From Methanobrevibacter olleyae (GTDB lineage: Archaea > Methanobacteriota > Methanobacteria > Methanobacteriales > Methanobacteriaceae): a stretch of 45,000 nucleotides of DNA. Every line of letters begins with the position of its first letter. Within the stretch, counting starts at the first letter, position 1. Shown one piece after another: positions 24,105 to 33,318 of this stretch. The position numbers and the translations under genes were made by a program. The stretch is taken from NCBI RefSeq assembly GCF_900114585.1, contig NZ_FOTL01000013.1, forward strand, positions 1 through 45,000. The letters run 5' to 3'. Under the pieces are notes generated by a model. The model saw nothing but the letters and a program-made list of their open reading frames with translations, ran no database searches and was not told the DNA's origin.

Positions 24105-24422
24105 TTAATTAGACCGTCTCCATGTGTTTCCACATTTAGCACATCTGATAAAATAAGTTGGAGCTTCATCAGCAGATCTTGTTTGAACAGTCCACCAGTA
24201 ACCCTTTGTTCCTCCACATTTGTAACAAGTAATTTCTTTTGTTGGCAGAGCAAGATCATTGTTATCAGTTACAATAACTTCTATTTCTTTTTTTCGCTCC
24301 CCTTCAAACTTATATTCCTTTGATATATCTTCATCAGATATTTCTTCATCATATCCGCAGATACATTCAATTTTATTGTTTTTAGGTATTAGAACTTTAC
24401 CACAGCTAGGACAAAATCTCAT
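24105..24422 (-). CDS. tfs: Transcription factor S (TFIIS/RPB9-like)
   Basis: 105 residues. The N-terminal zinc knuckle MRFCPSCGKVL...CICGY (Cys4, 7, 20, 22) and C-terminal ribbon CYKCGG...CAKCGNTWRR flank a charged linker. The C-terminal domain carries the catalytic hairpin QTRSADEAPTYFIRC; the Asp-Glu pair stimulates RNA polymerase to cleave backtracked transcripts. This is the archaeal TFS of standard length. ATG at 24422 has GGAG eight bases upstream; a GTG at 24431 would absorb that site and is rejected. It appears monocistronic. Confidence 0.95.
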   Translation of the reverse strand: MRFCPSCGKVLIPKNNKIECICGYDEEISDEDISKEYKFEGERKKEIEVIVTDNNDLALPTKEITCYKCGGTKGYWWTVQTRSADEAPTYFIRCAKCGNTWRRSN

Positions 24423-24811
24423 AATATTCACTCCAAACTAATGATTTAATAATTATTTTTGATGATTTTTTTATCACTTTATAATCATTTTATTTGATGA
24501 TTTTTTTTATCGCTTTATTAGTATTTTATTCGATATTTTTTTACTATTTTATTAATCAATTTATCATTATTTATAATGATTTATTTTATTTTTTTTAAAT
24601 AGAAAATTTTAAAATTCTTATTTATTTTAGAATATTTTTTTAAAATTTTAAAATTCTTATTTATTTTAGAATATTTTTTTTAAAAAATTTATGAATAACT
24701 CTAAATAATTTTATAAAAATTTTTACTAGATTCTTTATAAACTTTATATGATATAAATTTTTAGATTTTTTATACTTTTGACTAAAGCTATAGACTTAAT
24801 TTAATTAATAA

Positions 24812-24856
24812 TGTCTTATAATATCTTATAATATCTTATAATATCTTATAATATAT
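24812..24856 (+). repeat. Decamer tandem repeat
   Basis: TCTTATAATA repeated four to five times without interruption upstream of the por operon. Confidence 0.85.
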
Positions 24857-25081
24857 GTTTTTTATTATGAATGTTTTCTTAATATTTTCTTCAAAAGAAG
24901 TTTTTAACTAATTCTTTAGCCTATTTTATTAGCCTGAAATTTTTAAAAAACTCAGTTTTTTCATTTTGTAAAATAAATAAATCTATAATTTTAAATAGGC
25001 TAATTTCATCAACAATAAAAAATTATAAAAATTATAAGAATCTTATAATAATTTGTAATAATTTATCATGATAAATCAACA

Positions 25082-25095
25082 TGTTTATATATAAT
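25082..25095 (+). promoter_or_regulatory. por operon TATA box
   Basis: GTTTATATATAATG is the best archaeal TATA match before porC, 42-55 bp from its start codon. Confidence 0.6.
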
Positions 25096-25136
25096 GTACA
25101 TTAAATTAATAATATGAAAGAATGGAGGAAATATCA

Positions 25137-25658
25137 ATGATTGAAATTCGCTTTCACGGACGTGGAGGACAAGGTGCTGTAACTGCAGCAGAAATTTTAG
25201 CTAAAGCAGCATTTAAAGATGGTAAATACTCTCAAGCCTTCCCATTCTTCGGTGTAGAAAGAAGAGGGGCTCCTGTTATGGCATTTACTAGAATTGATGC
25301 AGAACCTATCAATTTAAGATATCAGGTATATAATCCTGATTATGTGGTAGTTCTTGATGATGGTCTTTTAAGTGTTGCTGATGTTTATTTTGGATTGAAG
25401 GAAAATGGTGAAGTTATTATAAATACTCATGAAGAAGTTAAATCTGAAAACCATACAGTTTTTGATATCGATGCTACAGGTATTGCATTAGAATATCTAG
25501 GTGTAAATATTGTTAATACTATTATTTTAGGATACTTTGCTAAAAGGACTGGTGAAGTAAGTATTGAATCACTTCTTGAAGTAATTAAAGAAACTTTCCC
25601 AGGTCCAATAGGAGAAAAAAATGCAGCAGCAGCTCAGAAAGCTTATGACATTGCTTAA
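25137..25658 (+). CDS. porC: Pyruvate:ferredoxin oxidoreductase, gamma subunit
   Basis: Gamma subunit of the cytoplasmic complex that makes pyruvate from acetyl-CoA, CO2 and reduced ferredoxin (or the reverse), the entry to biosynthesis in these methanogens. The 173-residue protein starts [21 protein letters not shown], the GRGGQG motif of the gamma domain, and contains the GVERRGAPV segment (about residues 39-47). ATG 25137 follows GGAGGAAATATCA; the earlier ATG at 25122 lies inside that ribosome binding site. It is first in the order porC-D-A-B-E-F. Confidence 0.96.
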
Positions 25659-25709
25659 TTTAACTGTTGAATAAAATTTACATATTTAATTTATAAAAAA
25701 GGTGATTAA

Positions 25710-25952
25710 ATGGTTTCTATGGGATGTGCAATTAGTGAACCTGGAAGTAGTCGTAAAAATAAAACAGGTGGTTGGAGAACTTTTAAACCAATCCTTGATA
25801 AAGATGCTTGTGTAGATTGTGATAACTGTATCATGTTCTGTCCAGAAGGATGTATAAACAAGGACCATGATATTGATTATGATTATTGTAAAGGTTGCGG
25901 TATTTGCAATGTAGAATGCCCAGTTCAAGCTATTAAAATGGAAATAGAATAG
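25710..25952 (+). CDS. porD: Pyruvate:ferredoxin oxidoreductase, delta subunit (2[4Fe-4S])
   Basis: 80-residue ferredoxin-like delta subunit that carries electrons between the TPP site of PorB and external ferredoxin. Two cluster motifs are seen, CVDCDNCIMFCPEGC and CKGCGICNVECPVQA; the N-terminal SRKNKTGGWRTFKPILDKDAC is typical of PorD. The ATG follows AAAGGTGATTAA, 51 bp after porC. Confidence 0.95.
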   Translation: MVSMGCAISEPGSSRKNKTGGWRTFKPILDKDACVDCDNCIMFCPEGCINKDHDIDYDYCKGCGICNVECPVQAIKMEIE

Positions 25953-26122
25953 ATTGATTAATGATTGATAAACTAATAATTAGCTTATTGGTTAATAATG
26001 ATTTAGTTTTCGATAATAATAATTAATTATTCTTCTGGTAATAATAATTAATTATTCTTAAGCTGATAATTGGATAGAGAATATCTATCATTTAATAAAA
26101 TAAGATAAGTGGAGAAAATTTT
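25953..26122 (+). repeat. porD-porA spacer with short repeats
   Basis: GGTAATAATAATTAATTATTCTT-type units occur twice (about 26010-26060); TAATTAATTA makes each self-complementary. The ribosome binding site of porA, GTGGAGAAAATTTT, ends the spacer. Confidence 0.6.
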
Positions 26123-27271
26123 ATGGCAAAAGAAATTATGACAACAAATAGAGCAGTTGCTGAAGCTGTAAAGTTAGCTAAACCAAAAGTTGTTCCTGTT
26201 TACCCTATTACTCCTCAAACTACTATATCTGAATATCTTGCACAGTTTGTTGCAGATGGTGATTTAGATGCAGAGTATATTAGAGTAGAATCTGAACACA
26301 GTGCGATTAGTGCTACTTTAGGAGCATCTGAGGCAGGGGTAAGAGTGTTTACTGCTACTTCATCTCAAGGATTGATGTTAATGCATGAAATATTATTTGC
26401 AGCTGCAGGTATGAGAGCTCCAATAGTAATGGCAAATGCAAATAGGGCAATTTCTGCTCCATTGAATATTTGGAATGATCAACAAGATTCCATCGCACAA
26501 AGGGATGCGGGATGGATTCAAATTTATGTAGAAAATGCACAGGAAGCATTTGATACCATTCTTCAATCATACAAGATTGCTGAAAATGAAGAAGTTATGT
26601 TACCTGTTATGGTATGTTTAGATGGATTTATTTTAACTCATACTGTTGAACCAGTGGATTTACTAGATCAAAAAGATGTAGATACCTTCTTAGGACCATA
26701 TGTTCCTAAATTTGCATATTTAGACCCTGAAAGACCAATGTCTTTAGGTAACTTTGCAGATCCTGGATATTATACCGAAGCAAGATATGACATGCAAGTA
26801 GCTATGGATAAATCTATGGATTTAATTAAGGAAGTAGGTGCAGAATTTGGTGAAAAATTCGGCAGGGATTATGGTCTTGTAGAACCATACTTATGTGAAG
26901 ATGCCGAAATTATTATTATAGCTATGGGTTCAATGTGTAGTACAGTAAGACATGTTGTAGATGAATTAAGAGCTAAAGGTGAAAAAGTAGGTCTTCTAAA
27001 AGTTAGATCTTACAGGCCATTCCCCTTTGAAGAAATTGATGAAATTGTTAAAAATGCTGATAAATTAGCAGTACTTGATAAGAACTTCTCATTTGGTATT
27101 GGTGGAGCACTTTTCGCAGACTTAAAAACTAAATGTCACAAAGAAGCTTATGGCTTTATTTTAGGATTAGGTGGAAGAGATGTAATTCCTGAATACATTG
27201 AAGAAGCTGTAGAATTAACTAAAAACCCAGTTAAAGAAGTTACTTGGTTAGGCTTAAAGGAGGATGAATAG
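26123..27271 (+). CDS. porA: Pyruvate:ferredoxin oxidoreductase, alpha subunit
   Basis: 382-residue alpha subunit with the pyrimidine-binding domain I of the TPP enzyme and the central transketolase-like domain. Landmarks are [17 protein letters not shown] (about residues 23-39), [18 protein letters not shown] (about 56-73) and [15 protein letters not shown], then the C-terminal domain with [20 protein letters not shown]. It pairs with PorB, whose gene starts one base after this stop codon, indicating translational coupling. Confidence 0.97.
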   Translation: MAKEIMTTNRAVAEAVKLAKPKVVPVYPITPQTTISEYLAQFVADGDLDAEYIRVESEHSAISATLGASEAGVRVFTATSSQGLMLMHEILFAAAGMRAPIVMANANRAISAPLNIWNDQQDSIAQRDAGWIQIYVENAQEAFDTILQSYKIAENEEVMLPVMVCLDGFILTHTVEPVDLLDQKDVDTFLGPYVPKFAYLDPERPMSLGNFADPGYYTEARYDMQVAMDKSMDLIKEVGAEFGEKFGRDYGLVEPYLCEDAEIIIIAMGSMCSTVRHVVDELRAKGEKVGLLKVRSYRPFPFEEIDEIVKNADKLAVLDKNFSFGIGGALFADLKTKCHKEAYGFILGLGGRDVIPEYIEEAVELTKNPVKEVTWLGLKEDE

Positions 27272-27272
27272 G

Positions 27273-28139
27273 ATGAAAATTCCTGAAGAAGAATTATTGG
27301 CACCTGGACACAGAGGTTGTGCTGGTTGTGGAGCTTCAATTGGTGTTAGACTTGCTCTTAAAGTATTAGGAAGAAACACTGTTGTTGTTTGTGCAACTGG
27401 TTGTTTAGATGTTATGACATCTCCTTATCCTGAAACTGCATGGGAAGTCCCATGGATTCATGTTGCTTTTGAAAATGCAGGGGCAGTTGCTTCTGGTGTA
27501 GAAAGAGCATTAAAAACACAAGGAAAAGAAGATGTAAATATCGTTGCTTTTGGTGGTGACGGTGGTACTGCAGATATTGGTTTACAATCTTTATCTGGAG
27601 CTATGGAAAGAGGGCATAATATGACTTATATCTGTTATGATAATGAAGCTTATATGAATACTGGTATTCAAAGAAGTGGAGCTACACCTTTTGGTGCATC
27701 AACAACTACTTCTCCAGCAGGAAACTTAAGTTTTGGTGAAGATAAACCTAAGAAAAATATGGCTTTCATTATGGCAGCTCATGGAATTCCATATGTGGCA
27801 ACAGCTTCTATAGCTTATCCTGAGGACTTTATGAAAAAAGTTAAAAAAGCAGCTGAAACTAAAGGTCCTGCTTATATTCACTTACAACAACCATGTACCA
27901 CTGGTTGGGGATTCAAACCTGATCAAACTATTCAACTTGGAAGACTTGCAGTTGAAACTGGTGCTTGGGGATTATTTGAAATTGAAAATGGTGAATTTAG
28001 AGTAACTTACAGACCTCAAGAAAGAAAACAGGTAATAGAATACTTATCTGCTCAAAAAAGATTCAAACATCTTAAAGAAGAACAAATTAATGAAATACAA
28101 GAATTCGTTGATAATCAATGTGAAGAATTAGGTATCTAA
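27273..28139 (+). CDS. porB: Pyruvate:ferredoxin oxidoreductase, beta subunit
   Basis: 288-residue TPP-binding subunit. [19 protein letters not shown] near the start supplies the first two cysteines of a [4Fe-4S] site; CATGCLDVM and the C-terminal LQQPCTTGW add others. The TPP/Mg motif is [13 protein letters not shown] ... [10 protein letters not shown] (about residues 96-134). AAGGAGG inside the porA end gives good spacing to ATG 27273, so the ATG at 27264 is rejected. Confidence 0.97.
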   Translation: MKIPEEELLAPGHRGCAGCGASIGVRLALKVLGRNTVVVCATGCLDVMTSPYPETAWEVPWIHVAFENAGAVASGVERALKTQGKEDVNIVAFGGDGGTADIGLQSLSGAMERGHNMTYICYDNEAYMNTGIQRSGATPFGASTTTSPAGNLSFGEDKPKKNMAFIMAAHGIPYVATASIAYPEDFMKKVKKAAETKGPAYIHLQQPCTTGWGFKPDQTIQLGRLAVETGAWGLFEIENGEFRVTYRPQERKQVIEYLSAQKRFKHLKEEQINEIQEFVDNQCEELGI

Positions 28140-28151
28140 GGAGGGTCTCTT

Positions 28152-28652
28152 TTGGAGAAATTAATAGTAGATAATGAATTATGTGATGGATGCTTAGATT
28201 GTGAAAAAGCATGTGAAGGAGTTCATGGAGTTCCTAGAATCACTATTCATGAATTAGACGGTTCTTATTTCCCTATTCGCTGTCAACAATGTGAAGATGC
28301 TCCTTGTGAGATTATTTGTCCAACTGGTGCAATGAGTAATTTAGGAGTGGATGTTACTAAATGTATTGCTTGCGGTTTCTGTGCAATGGCTTGTCCATTT
28401 GGTGCAATTACTATTCAATATAGTAATTCTCATAAATGTAATCACTGTGTAGAAAGAGAAGAAGGTCCTGCATGTGTTCAAGCTTGTTCTAAAAGAGCAA
28501 TTGCGGTTCATGATATTTCAAATGTTATTAAAAGAAAACAAAGAGAACACATTGAAAAAATTAGCAGTTTGGATGAACCTGCTAAGAAAAAAGGTCTTCT
28601 CAGTGTTATTACAACTGATACAAGAGCTAGAAAATCATTAGATGGAGATTAA
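28152..28652 (+). CDS. porE: Por-associated polyferredoxin PorE
   Basis: 166-residue iron-sulfur protein of the Por operon, needed in methanococci to link Por to its electron carrier. Cysteine motifs: CDGCLDCEKACEGVHG near the N-terminus, CQQCEDAPCEIICP, CIACGFCAMACP and CNHCVEREEGPACVQACSKRA, the HycB/DMSO-reductase-type four-cluster arrangement. The C-terminal 40 residues are charged and cluster-free. The start is TTG 28152 after AAGGAGGG. Coupled to porB by a 12-bp gap. Confidence 0.93.
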   Translation: MEKLIVDNELCDGCLDCEKACEGVHGVPRITIHELDGSYFPIRCQQCEDAPCEIICPTGAMSNLGVDVTKCIACGFCAMACPFGAITIQYSNSHKCNHCVEREEGPACVQACSKRAIAVHDISNVIKRKQREHIEKISSLDEPAKKKGLLSVITTDTRARKSLDGD

Positions 28653-28663
28653 GAGGTGTGAAA

Positions 28664-29092
28664 ATGGATGAATTAAAAGTTACTCCCGAACTTTGTGTAG
28701 ATTGTGGACTTTGTGAACGTAATTGTCCAAATAATGCAATTCGTGTTCATGATGGGGTCCCTTTATTCTGTATGCATTGTAGTCCTGAAAAAGCACCTTG
28801 TCTTGCAGTATGCCCTAAAGGAGCTATTGTCGCTTTAGGTGGTGCTATTACAATTAAGCAAGAAAAATGTATTGGTTGTGGATTATGCCATAGTGTATGT
28901 CCCATTGGAGCTATTACCATCAATGAAATAGGTCAAGCTACTAAATGCGATCTTTGTGAAAATTATGATACCCAAAAATGTGTTGAAGCTTGTCCAACTC
29001 ATGCACTTACAAATGATGCAGAAAAAATAATTCATGATAAACAAGAAAAAATGTCTGAGGGATTTAAGAAAATTCAAGCTTTATTAAAATAG
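28664..29092 (+). CDS. porF: Por-associated polyferredoxin PorF
   Basis: 142-residue companion of PorE with the same cluster layout: CVDCGLCERNCPNNA, CMHCSPEKAPCLAVCP, CIGCGLCHSVCP and CDLCENYDTQKCVEACP. It probably works with PorE in electron delivery to or from PorCDAB. GAGGTG sits just before ATG 28664; a GTG at 28658 overlaps that site and is less likely. It is last in the operon; a terminator array follows. Confidence 0.93.
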   Translation: MDELKVTPELCVDCGLCERNCPNNAIRVHDGVPLFCMHCSPEKAPCLAVCPKGAIVALGGAITIKQEKCIGCGLCHSVCPIGAITINEIGQATKCDLCENYDTQKCVEACPTHALTNDAEKIIHDKQEKMSEGFKKIQALLK

Positions 29093-29125
29093 GCTAGTTT
29101 TGTTTATTCAAAATTTAACTAAAGA

Positions 29126-29280
29126 TTTTTAAAGATTCATTCTTTAAAAATTCTTATTTTTTATTTATTTTAATCTAGCTATTTTTAAATCTTTAAAAAT
29201 TCTTATTTTTTATTTATTTTAATCTAGCTATTTTTAAATCTTTAAAAATTCTTATTTTTTATTTATTTTTAATCTTTACT
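29126..29280 (+). terminator. Tandem terminator array after the por operon (3 copies)
   Basis: The first unit has a perfect 10-bp stem TTTTTAAAGA (29126-29135) / TCTTTAAAAA (29141-29150) followed by TTCTTATTTTTTATTTATTTT. Two further 49-bp copies (from about 29181 and 29230) keep the hairpin TTTTTAAATC-TTTAAAAA and the T-rich tail, with TAATCTAGCTA between. The rest of the gap to 29472 is plain A+T. Confidence 0.75.
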
Positions 29281-29472
29281 ATTTTTTTTAAACTATTTTT
29301 ATTTCTATTTTAATTAATGATTTTTATATTTTTTTTAATGATTTTGTTATAAATTTTAATAAACTATTTTAATAAATTATTTAAATAAATAAATTAAATA
29401 GTTTTATATGAGATTTATTTAGAAAATTTAAAATTTAATTATTATTCTTTAAATGTCAATTTATGTGATTTT

Positions 29473-30312
29473 ATGATAAGAGAAAAACAAATTGAAGATA
29501 CTATTTATCAACTTTATAAACAAGCGGCAATCGTTCTTGGAGATGATGTTAAATCTGCACTTGAAGAGGCTCTTATTCGAGAGGATAGTGAGCTTGGTCA
29601 ACTGAATATTAAGGCTATCTTAAAGAATATTGAACTTGCTGAAGAAAAGTCAATTCCAATGTGTCAAGATACAGGTCTTCCTATAATTTTTGTAAAACTT
29701 GGTAATGTCAGGGTAGAAAACCTTTATGAAGGAATCAAAAAAGGTGTAGCAAAAGCAACTTCAGAAGTACCTTTAAGACCAAATGTAGTAGATTCAATTA
29801 CACGAAAAAACTCAGGTAATGTGGGAGATAAAGTACCTATTATAGATATTGAACTAATTGATGAAGATTATGTAGAATTTACTATCATGCCAAAAGGCTT
29901 TGGTTCAGAAAACAACAATGCCCTTAAAATGGCATTACCTGCAGAAGGAATTGAAGGTGTTAAAGACTTTGTTGTAGAAACTGCATTAAAGGCAGGTGGT
30001 AAGCCATGTCCTCCTATTGTTGTAGGTGTAGGAATTGGTGGAAGTTCTGATATGGCTTTAAAATTAGGTAAAAAGGCACTTTTAGGAAAAGTAGGAGAGC
30101 GTAATCCAGACCCAACAATTGCAGAAATGGAAATTGAATGCCTTGAAAGGATAAATAAGGATGGAAAAGGGCCAATGGGTCTTGGTGGTAGGACAACTGC
30201 ACTTGATGTTAAGATTTTAAAAATGGATACTCATACTGCAGGGCTTCCAATTGGTGTGGTAATTCAATGTTGGGCAGATAGACATGCAAACGCTCGTTTA
30301 GAGGATAATTAA
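29473..30312 (+). CDS. Class I fumarate hydratase, alpha (N-terminal) subunit
   Basis: Iron-sulfur fumarase/tartrate-dehydratase-type alpha subunit (279 aa) that interconverts fumarate and malate in the incomplete reductive TCA branch, together with a separate beta subunit that is not in this window. The three cluster cysteines are visible: Cys64 in [10 protein letters not shown], Cys179 in GGKPCPP and Cys266 in VIQCWADRH. Other conserved blocks are [13 protein letters not shown] and [13 protein letters not shown]. It lies just after por, which fits a pathway starting from pyruvate. The start ATG 29473 has only a weak ribosome binding site (GTGATTTT). Confidence 0.93.
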   Translation: MIREKQIEDTIYQLYKQAAIVLGDDVKSALEEALIREDSELGQLNIKAILKNIELAEEKSIPMCQDTGLPIIFVKLGNVRVENLYEGIKKGVAKATSEVPLRPNVVDSITRKNSGNVGDKVPIIDIELIDEDYVEFTIMPKGFGSENNNALKMALPAEGIEGVKDFVVETALKAGGKPCPPIVVGVGIGGSSDMALKLGKKALLGKVGERNPDPTIAEMEIECLERINKDGKGPMGLGGRTTALDVKILKMDTHTAGLPIGVVIQCWADRHANARLEDN

Positions 30313-30412
30313 GAATTCATGAATTTTTTGATTTTCAAAAGATTTAATATAAATAAAATTTATAGTATCATTAAATAAGATTTTTAAAATTTATTTCCCT
30401 TAGGTGATTATG

Positions 30413-30712
30413 ATGGTAGTTACTGTTGAAGATATTCAAAAAAGGATTATTCCAATTGTTATGAAATACGGTATTAATAGCATCAGTCTTTTTGGTTCTT
30501 ATGCGAAAGGAAATGCAAATGAGGATAGTGATTTGGATTTCGTAATGGATAAAGGGGAATTAAGAGGTTTAATTCAATATATGTCCCTAGTTGAGGATTT
30601 AGAAGAAGAATTCAATTGTCATGTCGATTTGGTATCTAAAGGAAGTTCTAATAAAAATTTTTTAAATGCCATTAAAAAGGATGAGGTATTATTGTATGAA
30701 CGAGAAAGATAA
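30413..30712 (+). CDS. mntA: MntA-type nucleotidyltransferase antitoxin
   Basis: Minimal nucleotidyltransferase of the MntA/HepT toxin-antitoxin type (99 aa from ATG 30413). The catalytic GSX10DXD motif is intact: GSYAKGNANEDSDLD (about residues 26-40), followed by the third acidic residue in HVDLV. In characterised systems MntA AMPylates the partner HEPN toxin on a tyrosine. AGGTGATT precedes two adjacent ATGs at 30410 and 30413. The gene overlaps the start of hepT by 17 bp, as usual for this pair. It differs from its neighbours in being a probable mobile defence or stabilisation module. Confidence 0.9.
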   Translation: MVVTVEDIQKRIIPIVMKYGINSISLFGSYAKGNANEDSDLDFVMDKGELRGLIQYMSLVEDLEEEFNCHVDLVSKGSSNKNFLNAIKKDEVLLYERER

Positions 30713-31036
30713 AAAGACAGTTGAAAGCATTATTTTCTATTGTAATCGTATGCAGGCCCATGTGGATCGCTTTGGGGATGACAAAGGGATTTATTTATCT
30801 GATATTCAATTTCAAGATGCTTGTTCTTCAGTTATAATAAATATTGGTGAATTTGTTGGAAGATTGTCTGATGAATTCAAATCAGAATATCCTGATATTC
30901 TTGGAGCAAGATTATTTGTATGAGAAATATACACGCTCATAATTATGAATCCGTCATTGATGAAATTATTTGGGAAACTATTCAAGAAGACATACCTTAT
31001 CTTAAACAATATCTCGAAAATGTTTTAAATGAATGA
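30696..31036 (+). pseudogene. hepT: HepT-type HEPN toxin, frameshifted
   Basis: HEPN-domain partner of MntA. The first 75 codons (30696-30923) read MNEKDKKTVESIIFYCNRM... to YPDIL, then run into a stop. The rest of the family domain continues in the +2 frame: W-S-K-I-I-C-M followed by RNIHAHNYESVIDEIIWE to a stop at 31034-31036. The break lies in GATATTCTTGGAGC near 30897-30902, where one missing base (ATTCCTTGG expected for IPW) explains the shift. The lost part contains the catalytic and AMPylated RX4HXY motif (Arg in codon 30923-30925). So the toxin is probably inactive unless frameshifting or a sequencing error applies. Confidence 0.85.
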
Positions 31037-31069
31037 ATTTTTACTTTTTTTATATTTCTGAGGAATTTT

Positions 31070-32665
31070 ATGATACTTATTATAACTGGACACTTGGCTT
31101 ATCCTTTAGTAAAGGAAATGGCTGATAAATCAAGTAAAGAAACGGTAGTTCATATAGCAGAAACACAAATAGCTGCTTTTTTAACTCCTAATCAAATAAT
31201 AAAAGAAATACATGAGTATTTCTCAGATAGGTTAGATGATATTGACTTGATTTTAGTTCCTGGTTTAATAAGAAAAGATACTTTTTTAATTGCAGAGGAA
31301 TTTAAAATTCCTTGTTATAAGGCATCTACTGATGCAGCTGACCTTGCTATGGTTTTAGACCTTGTAGATGATTTAGAATTATCGCAGTCCACTCCTGCAG
31401 ATAAACTCATTATTGAAGAGAAGAAAAAACAAGCTTTAAAATTCATTGAAGACTTTGAAAATGATATGGAAAAAAGAGATGAACTCTTAAAGAAGGAAAA
31501 TAATATTCTTGTTAGAAACCTTCCAGTAGGTGAGGATTTCCCAATGAGAGTATTATCTGAAATAGCAAGTGCCCCTATTTTATCAAAAGAAGAATTAATC
31601 AGAAAAGCAGAGTTCTTTGTTGCTTCTGGTTCTGATATGATAGATATTGGTATGATTGCAGGTGAAGATAGATCTGATGAAATACCAGATTTAATAGATA
31701 CATTAAGACCTATTGTTGGAGATAGGCCTTTAAGTATTGACACCTTAAATCCTAAAGAAATTGAAGCTGCTGTAAATCATGGGATTGACTTGGTTTTAAG
31801 TTTAGATAATGGTAATTATGCAGAAATTCTTCCATTATTGAAAGAGAAGAATGTTCCAGCTGTGATTTTGCCAACCAATTTCTCTGAAGGCTTTGTGCCT
31901 CATAGTCCAGAAGAGCGTGTTGAATCTATGAAAAAACTAGTTTCAAATTGTGAAGGTATTGATCTAGTATGTGATTTGATACTTGATCCGGTAAATAGTG
32001 CAAGTATTGTAGATTCTATTATTTCATTTTATGATTTTCATAAACTTGATAAAAAACCAATGTTCTTTGGAATTGGCAATGTTATTGAACTTATGGATAC
32101 GGATTCTGTAGGTGCAAATGCATTACTTGCAGGTATAGCTATGGAACTTGGTGCAAGTATTCTATTTACTCCTGAAGAAAGTGGAAAAACTCATGGTAGT
32201 GTAAGAGAATTGGCTATTGCTTCTAAAATGATGTTTTTAGCTAAAAATAGACAATCTATTCCAAAGGATTTAGGAATTGATCTTCTTGTATTTAAGGATA
32301 AAAGGAAAAGATTTGATTTAAAACAAGAGGATTATGAAGTTCAGATAGTTAAACAGGAAGAACCGATGAAATTTATAAGGGATAAAGCAGGTAGTTTTAA
32401 AATAAGAGCAGAACATGCAACATCTGTTAAAGATTCTTTTCTTCTAGTAACTCACTTTAAGAGAAATCAAGCAGATATAACTTTTAAAGGGAAAACAGCT
32501 CGTGAAATCTATGAAGAAATCATTAAAAAAGGATTAGTTACAAGGATGGAACATGCTGCATATTTAGGTAGTGAATTACAAAAAGCAGAAATAGCTATCT
32601 TAACTGGAAAGGAATATGTTCAAGACTTTGACTTATTCAAAGATCCAGAGGAATTTATCCAATAA
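31070..32665 (+). CDS. Dihydropteroate synthase-like protein (methanogen TIGR00284 type)
   Basis: 531-residue protein with a methanogen-specific N-terminal domain ([19 protein letters not shown]...), a central TIM-barrel of the pterin-binding/DHPS superfamily ([25 protein letters not shown], then [22 protein letters not shown] and [11 protein letters not shown]) and a C-terminal extension. Pterin-binding barrels in methanogens are linked to tetrahydromethanopterin synthesis or use, which fits an organism with Hmd and Mer, but the reaction of this long version is not established. The ATG follows GAGGAATTTT, 33 bp after the hepT remnant. Confidence 0.82.
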   Translation: MILIITGHLAYPLVKEMADKSSKETVVHIAETQIAAFLTPNQIIKEIHEYFSDRLDDIDLILVPGLIRKDTFLIAEEFKIPCYKASTDAADLAMVLDLVDDLELSQSTPADKLIIEEKKKQALKFIEDFENDMEKRDELLKKENNILVRNLPVGEDFPMRVLSEIASAPILSKEELIRKAEFFVASGSDMIDIGMIAGEDRSDEIPDLIDTLRPIVGDRPLSIDTLNPKEIEAAVNHGIDLVLSLDNGNYAEILPLLKEKNVPAVILPTNFSEGFVPHSPEERVESMKKLVSNCEGIDLVCDLILDPVNSASIVDSIISFYDFHKLDKKPMFFGIGNVIELMDTDSVGANALLAGIAMELGASILFTPEESGKTHGSVRELAIASKMMFLAKNRQSIPKDLGIDLLVFKDKRKRFDLKQEDYEVQIVKQEEPMKFIRDKAGSFKIRAEHATSVKDSFLLVTHFKRNQADITFKGKTAREIYEEIIKKGLVTRMEHAAYLGSELQKAEIAILTGKEYVQDFDLFKDPEEFIQ

Positions 32666-32674
32666 TATTATTTA

Positions 32675-32765
32675 CTGATTTTTTACTATTTTTCATGAAA
32701 CTTTTACTGTTTTTCATGAAACTTTCACTGTTTTTCGAAATTTTTTACTATTTTTCAAAATTTCT
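32675..32765 (+). repeat. Short tandem array (about 25 bp, 4 copies)
   Basis: TTTTTACTATTTTTCATGAAAC and variants (ACTGTTTTTCATGAAAC, ACTGTTTTTCGAAAT, ACTATTTTTCAAAAT) repeat directly after the DHPS-like gene. Confidence 0.75.
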
Positions 32766-32971
32766 TATAATTTTCATTAATTTATTAATTTTTTCTAATC
32801 TATTTTTTTAAAATAAGAGCACTCTAATGATTTTTTTATTCCTAATTAATTTAAGGTAAAATGAATTAAGTTGAAATGAATCTAAATTTAAAATGTTTTT
32901 TAATTAAACTTTTTTTAATTAAACTAATTGTATTAGAAAAAGTAATTATCTATTAATAGTTTTAAGATTAT

Positions 32972-33055
32972 TTAAATATACATGGTGCAAATGCAAATCC
33001 CTCCAAAAAGGAGGGTAAAAACAAAAAATAATGCAATTAATTTTTTAATTTTCAT
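32972..33055 (-). CDS. Possible 27-residue membrane peptide
   Basis: The minus strand encodes an ATG ORF: a basic start (MKIKK) and one hydrophobic helix (LIALFFVFTLLFGGICIC), then TMYI and stop. GTGAT precedes the ATG by 3 bases. It has the form of a small membrane peptide or a signal-like segment. An internal CCCTCC/GGAGGG hairpin lies in codons 14-19. It may be chance; no family is recognised. Confidence 0.35.
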   Translation of the reverse strand: MKIKKLIALFFVFTLLFGGICICTMYI

Positions 33056-33318
33056 TCTATCACATGATTATTTCTTTTTAATGGATTATTTTAATAATTA
33101 TTATTTTACAATCCAAATCAATTAAATCATTGAAATCTATTAGTTTTTATAGTATAAAACAATAAATTATTTATATAAATTAAACAAATATTTAATATAC
33201 TATATACTACAATATATATTTTTTATATTTTTTTAATTAAAAATTTGTTATGTATTTAAATATTTTCTTAAAATCTATTATAATTTTATATATTAAATTA
33301 ACTAAAAAAGGTTTTTAA

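Larger units (their letters stand above)
24423..25136. other. AT-rich divergent spacer between tfs and porC
   Basis: No ORF is present. Repeats include a near-duplicate of AAATTTTAAAATTCTTATTT followed by ATTTTAGAATATTTTTT (24600-24685), two GATGATTTTTT-TATC units (24459-24515) and five copies of TCTTATAATA in a row (24812-24856). The por promoter is likely GTTTATATATAATG at 25082-25095, giving a leader of about 25 nt. Confidence 0.6.
32666..33318. other. Intergenic region with repeats and a small minus-strand ORF
   Basis: 32675-32765 holds four to five TTTTTACT(A/G)TTTTTCATGAAAC units. A CCCTCC-AAAAA-GGAGGG hairpin is at 33000-33016 inside a 27-codon minus-strand ORF described separately. 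The last 250 bp before the MoxR gene are plain A+T with TATATA stretches near 33190-33225, one of which is probably its TATA box. Confidence 0.55.

Noticed and set aside
25686-25928. Minus-strand ORF of 80 codons over porD
   Set aside because: Shadow of porD, whose plus frame has two [4Fe-4S] motifs and a good ribosome binding site.
31315-31743. Minus-strand 142-codon ORF
   Set aside because: Antisense shadow of the DHPS-like gene, which has a clear pterin-binding barrel pattern.
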